Position numbers and translations under genes: made by a program. 7,023 bases of DNA from Gammaproteobacteria bacterium. Its GTDB lineage: Bacteria; Pseudomonadota; Gammaproteobacteria; Immundisolibacterales; Immundisolibacteraceae. The notes under the pieces are model-generated. The model was not told where the DNA came from. It ran no database searches and saw only the letters and a program-made list of their open reading frames with translations. Below, piece by piece: positions 1 through 5,615 of the stretch; the first letter of the stretch is position 1; the number at the start of each line of letters is the position of its first letter. The stretch spans positions 1-7,023 of the forward strand of contig QNFC01000089.1 in the NCBI GenBank assembly GCA_003645395.1, read 5' to 3'.

Positions 1-1170
1 GACATAGAAAGGCTGTTCGGCGCTGATATCGCACAACTGGTTGCAGACCTGACCGATGTAAGCCTGCCCAGCGATGGCAACAGGGCGCGGCGCAAAGCCA
101 TCGATCGTGAGCATCTCGCCCAGGCATCACCTAAGGCCAAAACGGTAAAACTCGCTGATCTTATCGATAATTGCCGGGATATATGTCGGCACGACCCCCG
201 CTTCGGACTAGTTTTCACCGCAGAGATGGAAGCCCTGCTCAGAGTTCTGGAAACGGGGAACAGGACGTTGCTCAAACGGGCCCACAAGGCGCTGACCCAG
301 GGTCGAGAGAAGATCAAATCTCACCCCGATGCAAATGACGACACCGACCTGGCACCTGGACTCTATAGCAAAGTTGAAAACGAACGCGCCTTACGTCTGT
401 TTACAGAAGCGTTTTCAGCCCAGGACATTGCCTCGCTGCTGGTATCTTTCGACAACGACACCTCGGCGATTAAGGCCCAGGAGATCATGTTTTCAAAGGA
501 CTATATTGTTGCCGGCCTGCGTCAGAATGGCATGGTGACCGGGTACGTATTGCGGGATGACCTACAACACGGCTACTGCGGCGACTACCTGCGTGAGTTT
601 GGGCGTGGCCAACTGGTCACCGGTGATGCACCCCTGTCAGACGTGATCCACGTGCTGACCCACCACGACTTCTGTTTTGTCGATGTATTTGGCGGCGGCC
701 CTTCGGGGATTATCCGACGGCAACACGCCCAGACACCGATCATGCGCATGTGGTTATTCGGCGTGATAACCATCGTTGAGATGAATATTACTAAACGGGT
801 CAAGGAGGTTTACACCGATGATTTCTGGACCCGATATTTAAGTGATCAGCGAGTCAACAAGGCTAAAGAAATGCAGTCCGAACGAGCTCGTCGAGGCCAA
901 CACAGTGATCTACTGGATTGCCTGCAGTTAGCCGACAAGACTCAAATCCTGATCGCAGACCCGGCCCAACTTGAATGGCTGGGTTTTTCATCTAAAAGCA
1001 TGGCAAAAAGGGTGCTAAAAGATCTGGATTCCCTGCGCAACAACCTTGCTCACGCTCAGGACATTGTTGAGCATGACTGGACACAGATCGCCCGTATGAC
1101 TCAACGCATAGAATCAACCGCACATATGGGGTTTGGAGCAGAATTCAGCGGTTCACTGGGGCATCCCTGA
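1..1170 (+). CDS. HD-hydrolase / CBS-like / HEPN-like multidomain protein, 5' partial
   Basis: The frame is open from base 1 to TGA at 1168-1170, giving 389 visible residues, so the start lies outside the window. An internal ATG at 226 is not the start, because the residues before it are clearly domain sequence. Residues 1-85 resemble the end of a SpoT/Mesh1-type HD phosphohydrolase: an acidic 'LTDVSLP' helix, then KLADLIDN at 50-57, whose D53 matches the late metal-binding aspartate. The HD dyad itself would be upstream. A charged linker follows. Residues about 140-261 look like a degenerate CBS pair, ending in a hydrophobic helix (MRMWLFGVITIVEM). The C-terminal part is helical, with RNNLAH at 346-351, an RX4H motif as in HEPN domains. 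By family, HD enzymes of this type hydrolyse (p)ppGpp or related nucleotides and CBS domains bind adenine nucleotides. A nucleotide-responsive hydrolase or regulator is therefore inferred; the substrate is unknown. It is probably cytosolic. It converges on the AsmA-family gene with 101 bases between stops, and a second stop (TAG) follows directly. Confidence 0.8.
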   Translation, partial: DIERLFGADIAQLVADLTDVSLPSDGNRARRKAIDREHLAQASPKAKTVKLADLIDNCRDICRHDPRFGLVFTAEMEALLRVLETGNRTLLKRAHKALTQGREKIKSHPDANDDTDLAPGLYSKVENERALRLFTEAFSAQDIASLLVSFDNDTSAIKAQEIMFSKDYIVAGLRQNGMVTGYVLRDDLQHGYCGDYLREFGRGQLVTGDAPLSDVIHVLTHHDFCFVDVFGGGPSGIIRRQHAQTPIMRMWLFGVITIVEMNITKRVKEVYTDDFWTRYLSDQRVNKAKEMQSERARRGQHSDLLDCLQLADKTQILIADPAQLEWLGFSSKSMAKRVLKDLDSLRNNLAHAQDIVEHDWTQIARMTQRIESTAHMGFGAEFSGSLGHP

Positions 1171-1271
1171 TAGAAAACAGTTCAGAAGGCCAATCTCAGA
1201 ACTCAGGGAACGATATTGGCTCCGGCTAAAACCCAGGGTCATTGTTAAGATTTTTGCGGAAAAAACCTCAG

Positions 1272-3521
1272 CTATTGACCTTCTTTCGCTTTCTGTCTGG
1301 CTATAAAACCAGCACAACCCTGGTTGGGTTGATCCTTAGTGTTTCTTCGGCCCCAAAGCTCGTCAAGCATCGTGGCTGGAATGGCTACGATCGGCAACAA
1401 CACCACTGCCCCTACCTTCAGCACGCCGGTACTCGCGGCAGTCAAAGGCAGCGCTTTCACGGTTGGATCCGCTAAGGAACCGGTAATTCGCACTGCTGAC
1501 ATTTTAGAAAAAATTTCCTTTTTTTGCTCGGGCTTCAACAACATCTCTATAGTTTCCAGCCCCAGGTCTATCGTCGCGGCGCCCTCTACAAAAACACTAG
1601 GGCCATCCACGATCAACAACTTACTTTTAGCTATACCCTGATTAATATCAAAATCGATCATGGCGCAATCAATTTTAGAATAACCGGCACCGAGAGAACC
1701 CTTCATTAGCAACCAACCAAACACATCAACTGAAAGATATTCGACGTATTTTTGCGGGAAACGGGCATTTTCGAGGCTAAAGTTGGCAGTTCCTGACAGA
1801 CCCGCTGCCAGTTGATGTACAGAATGCCCCCTGCTTTTGATGTTGAGCACCAAATCTCCCCTGACCCCGCTATCCTGATCTACTTCAGCCAATATCGCCC
1901 CAAGTAGCAGACCATTAGACTGCCCTTTTATAGTGATTTTCGGCGTATCACGGACATCAACTTCAATCTCTATGCCGGTCTCCCCGCCTTCAAACATCAG
2001 CTGCATGGGAATTACTTTGAGTACTCCGTTTGTCAAATCAACATGGCCAGCTATTGAGTTAACCGAGTAACCCATCCTGACAACCTTTTCAACCAAAAGG
2101 TCCATGTCTAAATTAAAACTCTGCAACCTGGAGAAGTTCACTGGTTTGCGACTAAAAACAACGTCACGATGAGCAGTACCTGGCCCTGCTTCAGGCTTTG
2201 AGGGTTGATTAGTATCGGACCTAGCTGCCGCCAAAGCGTCCACTTTCGCATCCAGCCCCTGAGCGAAGCCGATATCGGCAAGATCAAGCTCTGGAATGGT
2301 TATCTTGCCCTCTATAGAGGGCTTATCGCCCTTGATAGAGGCTGTCAATGTCATGTCAATTTCTGTGTTACCAAGAGTCGCTTTAGACTGGTAGCTGAGG
2401 TGGTTCAGGTCCCCTGAAAGCATCCCTTTTGAATGAAAAGATGAATACCCCCTGAAATCGATTCCAAGTTGCGCACCGAGAGCCGCCGGATCGGGCACCC
2501 CAAGTTGGCTCTGAAACAGAAGCTGATCGTCTTTTTTCGAGTCATCAACTGCCAAATCAGCACGGAGTTGATATAACGTGGTGTCGCTTGATGCGAGAGC
2601 GAATTTTTTAATTTCCCAACTATCGCCTACATCGACAATACTGACATTACCTTGCAGGTGGCCCAGACCACTCGAGGTTACATCTTTGCTAAAAACTGTG
2701 ACTAGCTCGCTGACCGCCGCGTCATAAGTGGCCTCCACAATCGTGCTGTGGCGAGGTGTCCTTGCTATTGAACCTTTAACCTTGATGACTGAATCACTTT
2801 TTTTACCGGCAGGGCTGCTTTCAGCTGCACCCCTGGTCAAACTGAGTTCTATTGGGTAGGCCTTACTCTTATCTTCACTAACGACGCGCAACTGAGATAA
2901 GGTGCCCAGGGTTCCTTCAAGATTAAAAGAGTCCCCGTTTACCTCTCCTGCAGCACTTAATTTTATCGAGCCACGATCCTGCGCCTCATCAAGCGACAAG
3001 TGTTGCAGCTTAATTTCATACGACTGCTTTTCACTGTTTGTATAAGTTACGACAGCATTGCGTAACCGCAATTTTTCTACAACAAGCTCCGGCAGATAAA
3101 ACCGGCGCCAGTCTAATGCCTCATCATTATCGCTTTCAAAAACATCAACACGCACGTCAGACAGGTTTATCTCAGGGAGCCACCAGGAGCCGGTTCTAAA
3201 AAAAGAAAACAGCCGCTCTCGTCCATTAACTTTACCAATCAACACTTTCCATCTACCGTCGTTATCCCTCAGTCGTACGCCGTCAGCAGTTATCCGAACT
3301 TCCTTTCCAACCTCAAGTAAAAAGTCCCCATCTATTTCAAGTTGAGTATCGTAGACGTAATCAACCGCCCAGATAAGCCCATCTCGGTAATTGTGATCCT
3401 TGCCATATAGATAGATAGCCACGCCCAACAACAGGCTCAGAGAGACCAGCAGAGTCACCCCCCAAAACAGCACGCGGCGTATTCTTGCCCCCTTGCTAAC
3501 ACCTACTACGCTACTTACCAC
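1272..3521 (-). CDS. AsmA-family inner-membrane-anchored periplasmic protein
   Basis: This 749-residue protein has a basic N-terminus (KGARIRR, 10-16) and one membrane segment at about 17-40, then a long beta-rich periplasmic body, the arrangement of AsmA-family proteins. The AsmA C-terminal domain lies at about 467-690. It includes the characteristic stretch GDLVLNIKSRGHSVHQLAAG followed by LSGTANFSLENARF, and later FVEGAATIDL and VRITGSLADPTVKALP. A second hydrophobic segment (about 699-724, with VVLLPIVAIP) precedes a short polar tail with a single Cys, as in many family members. AsmA-like proteins are linked to outer-membrane assembly and, in current models, form lipid-carrying grooves between the membranes; which lipid this one handles cannot be told. 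The start is GTG at 3521: an in-frame TAA sits six codons upstream (3537-3539), an AGGG lies 6 bases away, and there is no nearby in-frame ATG. It is probably monocistronic, since the upstream gene ends in its own terminator. No convincing promoter or downstream terminator was found. The subfamily (AsmA, YhjG or other) was not resolved. Confidence 0.9.
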   Translation of the reverse strand: MVSSVVGVSKGARIRRVLFWGVTLLVSLSLLLGVAIYLYGKDHNYRDGLIWAVDYVYDTQLEIDGDFLLEVGKEVRITADGVRLRDNDGRWKVLIGKVNGRERLFSFFRTGSWWLPEINLSDVRVDVFESDNDEALDWRRFYLPELVVEKLRLRNAVVTYTNSEKQSYEIKLQHLSLDEAQDRGSIKLSAAGEVNGDSFNLEGTLGTLSQLRVVSEDKSKAYPIELSLTRGAAESSPAGKKSDSVIKVKGSIARTPRHSTIVEATYDAAVSELVTVFSKDVTSSGLGHLQGNVSIVDVGDSWEIKKFALASSDTTLYQLRADLAVDDSKKDDQLLFQSQLGVPDPAALGAQLGIDFRGYSSFHSKGMLSGDLNHLSYQSKATLGNTEIDMTLTASIKGDKPSIEGKITIPELDLADIGFAQGLDAKVDALAAARSDTNQPSKPEAGPGTAHRDVVFSRKPVNFSRLQSFNLDMDLLVEKVVRMGYSVNSIAGHVDLTNGVLKVIPMQLMFEGGETGIEIEVDVRDTPKITIKGQSNGLLLGAILAEVDQDSGVRGDLVLNIKSRGHSVHQLAAGLSGTANFSLENARFPQKYVEYLSVDVFGWLLMKGSLGAGYSKIDCAMIDFDINQGIAKSKLLIVDGPSVFVEGAATIDLGLETIEMLLKPEQKKEIFSKMSAVRITGSLADPTVKALPLTAASTGVLKVGAVVLLPIVAIPATMLDELWGRRNTKDQPNQGCAGFIARQKAKEGQ

Positions 3522-3527
3522 GAAATA

Positions 3528-3531
3528 CCCT
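3528..3531 (-). promoter_or_regulatory. Shine-Dalgarno site for the AsmA-family gene (GTG start)
   Basis: AGGG on the minus strand sits 6 bases before the GTG at 3521-3519. Together with the in-frame TAA just upstream, it fixes this GTG as the start. Confidence 0.6.
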
Positions 3532-3594
3532 ATGGTTTAAAATGAAGGAATATTGCTGAATTCGTTAACTCGATAGCGCCCGGAAAACCAATGG

Positions 3595-3631
3595 AAAAGG
3601 GCCGGTGTGAATAAACCACACCGGCCCTTTT
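3595..3631 (-). terminator. Rho-independent terminator of the cysteine-rich protein gene
   Basis: A perfect inverted repeat has 15-base arms (3595-3609 and 3617-3631) and a 7-base loop (3610-3616). The stem core is GGGCCGGTGTG paired with CACACCGGCCC, flanked by A4 and T4, so either strand gives a GC-rich stem ending in Us. It begins about 25 bases past the stop of the minus-strand gene at 3656 and separates that gene from the AsmA-family gene. The symmetry suggests it could also stop plus-strand transcription, though no plus-strand gene reads into it here. Confidence 0.93.
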
Positions 3632-3655
3632 CATAACCTGAGCTAAAGCTTGAAC

Positions 3656-4066
3656 CTATTCAACAAACACATCGGACATTGCACCTTTACAGCCTGCAGA
3701 TACATCATCAGACTTGGCTTTCAGGCATTCTACAACGCGGCCCTCTCCCATCTCAACATCACCACAAAGGGAAAGAATATCCCCCGCACACGCTTCCGCG
3801 ACATAATTCAGCGCCGTAATCGCGTTGGTCAGTGTCGTGGCTGCCTGATAAAGCGTATGCTCACACCGGCCGGATAATTTGTCTTCGTGAGCATAAAAAC
3901 AGGCTAACAACCGCCCTTCTCCGTGCGTCACCTGACTACAAAACTCCTTGATTTCACTAGCACAGCCTGCCTGCACTTCGCTGGATATATCTTCCAACGC
4001 TGCTGCGTTACCTGCGATTCCAAGAAGGACTACCAGGGCTGGTAAGAATAATTTTCTAACGGTCAT
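3656..4066 (-). CDS. Secreted cysteine-rich repeat protein (GLG1-type repeats)
   Basis: This 136-residue protein has an N-terminal signal peptide: basic MTVRK, a hydrophobic core at about 6-18, and likely cleavage after AAA at 21-23. The mature part has two tandem repeats. Cysteines fall at 35, 43, 56, 68 and again at 93, 101, 114, 126, both with spacing C-x7-C-x12-C-x11-C and a repeat offset of 58. GEGR sits at 49-52 and 107-110, exactly in register. The pattern matches the cysteine-rich repeat of Golgi apparatus protein 1 (Cys_rich_FGFR family), which is also found in small bacterial secreted proteins of unknown role. Eight even-spaced cysteines suggest disulfides and a periplasmic or extracellular location. 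ATG at 4066 is preferred over GTG at 4069, with TGGAG 9 bases upstream. It has its own -10 candidate and terminator, so it is probably monocistronic. The function is not known; a structural or binding role is only a guess. Confidence 0.88.
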   Translation of the reverse strand: MTVRKLFLPALVVLLGIAGNAAALEDISSEVQAGCASEIKEFCSQVTHGEGRLLACFYAHEDKLSGRCEHTLYQAATTLTNAITALNYVAEACAGDILSLCGDVEMGEGRVVECLKAKSDDVSAGCKGAMSDVFVE

Positions 4067-4075
4067 CACTGTTTA

Positions 4076-4080
4076 CTCCA
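4076..4080 (-). promoter_or_regulatory. Shine-Dalgarno site deciding the start of the cysteine-rich protein
   Basis: TGGAG on the minus strand lies 9 bases before the ATG at 4066 and 6 bases before an adjacent GTG at 4069. Both spacings could work. ATG is the stronger initiator, and the choice changes the signal peptide by only one residue. Confidence 0.6.
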
Positions 4081-4086
4081 AAGGTT

Positions 4087-4092
4087 ATTATA
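4087..4092 (-). promoter_or_regulatory. Candidate -10 box for the cysteine-rich protein gene
   Basis: The minus strand reads TATAAT, an exact sigma-70 -10 consensus, 21 bases upstream of the ATG. No good -35 box is seen at 16-18 bases (the candidates read ATGAGT, AATGAG and TAATGA), and there is no extended TGn. Transcription would start near 4080, leaving a leader of only about a dozen bases with the ribosome site at its very 5' end. It is a plausible promoter, but unsupported beyond the hexamer. Confidence 0.4.
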
Positions 4093-4162
4093 GGTTTTAG
4101 AAAGTGCCACTCATTATGGATTAAAGAGTACAAAGTTATCAATTCAAATAAGCCCCTGGAAA

Positions 4163-4193
4163 CAGATACCAGTTTGGGCCTGTGCCCAGATAC
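4163..4193. repeat. CAGATAC direct repeats flanking a short hairpin
   Basis: CAGATAC occurs at 4163-4169 and 4187-4193, 24 bases apart start to start. Between them TGGGC (4175-4179) pairs with GCCCA (4184-4188) around a CTGT loop, overlapping the second copy by two bases. It could be a regulator site between divergent genes, but repeats this short can arise by chance. Confidence 0.3.
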
Positions 4194-4400
4194 AGACGGA
4201 CATTGGTCACTGACTTCCATAACCGCGCAAGAACTAACCTTCCGCACCTGCTGGCTCAACTATAAAGTAGAATAGCCCGCATAAATCAGTACGCTTACAA
4301 GATCTGGGTTACGGCTTCCTAGAATGGTCAACCATCACCTGTACGTTCGAGCAACCGTTCTTTAATTCAGATATCTATTCATTGACTTAGAGCAACCAAC

Positions 4401-4868
4401 ATGAAAGTAACCTCTCTCATCATGGCTTCTTCAACCTTATTGTTATTATCGGCTTCCGTTTTCGCTCAAAATCTGATTATTTACCCCGCGCAGGGTCAGG
4501 ATAGTGCAACACAACAGGCGGATGAAGGAGCCTGTTTCGTCTGGGCCAGAAACCAAACCGGAATCGACCCGATGGCACAAAACAACGCGCCGGTTCAGCA
4601 AGCCCAGACTAAACGGGGTGGAGCGGTCGGAGGGGCATTGGGCGGAGCCGCTATTGGTGGAATTTTTGGAAATAGCAGTGGCGCCAAAAAGGGCGCGGCA
4701 GCCGGTGCACTTATGGGCGGTGTCAGCCAGAGTAACCGAAATCGAGCGGCTGAAGACCAGGCTAAACAACAAGCCGCGAATCAGCAGCAAATGAATGCCG
4801 CCAACCAGCAACAGTTTAATCGCGCATACGCCACATGCTTGCAGGGCCGCGGCTACTCGGTTAACTAG
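4401..4868 (+). CDS. Secreted glycine-zipper protein
   Basis: This 155-residue protein starts at ATG 4401, with a weak AGAG site 8 bases upstream. The signal peptide covers residues 1-22: a hydrophobic LLLLS core and likely cleavage after VFA, before Q23. There is no lipobox. A conserved-looking N-terminal block (DEGACFVWARNQTGIDP, 41-57) is followed by a glycine-zipper region at about 73-107. Glycines recur every fourth residue at 74, 78, 82, 86, 90 and again at 94, 98, 102, 106, forming two GxxxG runs split by a polar NSSGAKK turn, as in a hairpin of two tightly packed helices. A Gln/Asn/Ala-rich segment (about 117-138) probably forms a helix. The C-terminal block FNRAYATCLQGRGYSV (139-154) is typical of this family. 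C45 and C146 are the only cysteines and could pair. By family it is expected in the periplasm or envelope, perhaps membrane-associated; its role is unknown. It is flanked by divergent and convergent genes, so it stands alone. Confidence 0.88.
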   Translation: MKVTSLIMASSTLLLLSASVFAQNLIIYPAQGQDSATQQADEGACFVWARNQTGIDPMAQNNAPVQQAQTKRGGAVGGALGGAAIGGIFGNSSGAKKGAAAGALMGGVSQSNRNRAAEDQAKQQAANQQQMNAANQQQFNRAYATCLQGRGYSVN

Positions 4869-5057
4869 TGCGTTATAGCTGTTCGGCTGATTAGTCCGGT
4901 CCTTTTAGAAAACAGATGCTACCCGTTGTCTTCCAACCAGCCGATGGGCCCTGCGGAATTATGCAGCTCGCACCGCCCCCGACCGTCACGGTCCAAAGCG
5001 GATGAACACCGCTCCTGAAAAACCCAGTTACCAAACGCCTGTTAGTCGGTTATAGAC
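4869..5057. other. Convergent intergenic gap with weak hairpins
   Basis: These 189 bases lie between two gene ends and hold no gene I can support. Two small hairpins lie side by side: GACCG/CGGTC (4981-4985 and 4989-4993, 3-base loop) and AGCGG/CCGCT (4997-5001 and 5009-5013, 7-base loop). The second one, read on the minus strand, is followed by TTT and could weakly end the pqi transcript. No strong terminator is seen for the glycine-zipper gene. Confidence 0.4.
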
Positions 5058-5615
5058 CTACAGCGTGGCCGCAATGGCAGACGCCAACCTCGACAGTAAC
5101 TTCTTTTGCGCCTGCACCAACGAATGATACCCGTCCTCGCCCAGGGGCTCCGAATCGGTAAATCCGTTCTCCGAAATAACGGTGCGTTGAGTCACATCAA
5201 AAACTGACCAATAGGCCACCAGCGTAGCCTCACCTGCGGCCGTTCCATGCAGCTGGTCAACACGAATATCGACGCGCCGCTGCCAATCGGCTTCACCGGA
5301 GCGTTGCGCACGAATGACCCGCCCAGTGTCGCTGGAAATTTCCCGGGCAAAAAAGATACGCAGACTTTCCCGCAGGGGCTCGGCCCATTGATGATCACGG
5401 GCCGCTCGCACTTCGCCTGCACTCGTTTCCAGTACCAGGCCCAGGCCATCAATATAGGGGGCCACCGATACGACACCAATACCCACCACGTTACTTTGAT
5501 CCTGTACGGCATATTGGCCAGGGGCATCTGCCCGTAACAAATATTGCTGGAGAGTCGGCACCGAACTGGAGCAACCGGCAACAAACAGCAGCGTTATCAA
5601 TACAAAATACTTCAT
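5058..5615 (-). CDS. pqiC: PqiC outer-membrane lipoprotein
   Basis: This 185-residue lipoprotein has a short signal peptide ending in the lipobox VAGC (12-15). The lipidated cysteine would be C15, and the +2 residue is Ser, which favours outer-membrane sorting. The body matches the ABC-transport auxiliary / YmbA family (DUF330): LQQYLLRAD near the mature N-terminus (22-30), then VAPYIDGLGLVLE (51-63), and the family signature HQWAEPL (75-81). In the Pqi system, PqiC sits on the periplasmic face of the outer membrane and receives the tip of the PqiB tunnel, helping phospholipids cross the periplasm. The ATG at 5615 overlaps the pqiB stop in an ATGA, so translation is probably coupled; AGAGG lies 10 bases upstream, within pqiB. 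The length is normal for the family and nothing looks broken. It appears to be the last gene of the operon. Confidence 0.93.
   Translation of the reverse strand: MKYFVLITLLFVAGCSSSVPTLQQYLLRADAPGQYAVQDQSNVVGIGVVSVAPYIDGLGLVLETSAGEVRAARDHQWAEPLRESLRIFFAREISSDTGRVIRAQRSGEADWQRRVDIRVDQLHGTAAGEATLVAYWSVFDVTQRTVISENGFTDSEPLGEDGYHSLVQAQKKLLSRLASAIAATL

Larger units (their letters stand above)
4070..4400. other. Divergent intergenic region between two secreted-protein genes
   Basis: These 331 bases separate two genes transcribed away from each other, so both promoters should be here. On the minus side there is the TATAAT at 4087-4092. On the plus side the best pair I can find is TTACAA (4295-4300) and TAGAAT (4320-4325), but the 19-base spacer is long, so this is weak. 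A small repeat and hairpin cluster lies at 4163-4193. A 67-codon minus-strand open frame runs through 4259-4056 and overlaps the start of the cysteine-rich gene; it looks spurious. No RNA gene or riboswitch is recognised. Confidence 0.6.

Noticed and set aside
1189..1220. GCCAAT/ATTGGC inverted repeat between the two convergent stops
   Set aside because: A 6-base stem with a 20-base loop and no U-tract is not a credible terminator.
1251..1265. TTTTT-GCGG-AAAAA inverted repeat just past the AsmA-family stop as a terminator
   Set aside because: The stem is only A-T pairs and too weak to be called a terminator.
1242..1475. Plus-strand open frame across the end of the AsmA-family gene
   Set aside because: Most of it is antisense to the conserved C-terminal part of the AsmA-family protein, and it lacks a ribosome site or domain.
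4056..4259. Minus-strand open frame of 67 codons upstream of and overlapping the cysteine-rich gene start
   Set aside because: It has no recognisable domain, no convincing ribosome site, and covers the region where the promoter of the next gene should be. Composition looks like chance.
4382..4387. TTGACT as a -35 box for the glycine-zipper gene
   Set aside because: It lies only 13 bases before the ATG, so the matching -10 would fall inside the coding region, where none is seen.
4446..4811. Minus-strand open frame of 121 codons opposite the glycine-zipper gene
   Set aside because: It is antisense to a clear gene with a signal peptide and family motifs, and its translation resembles no family.
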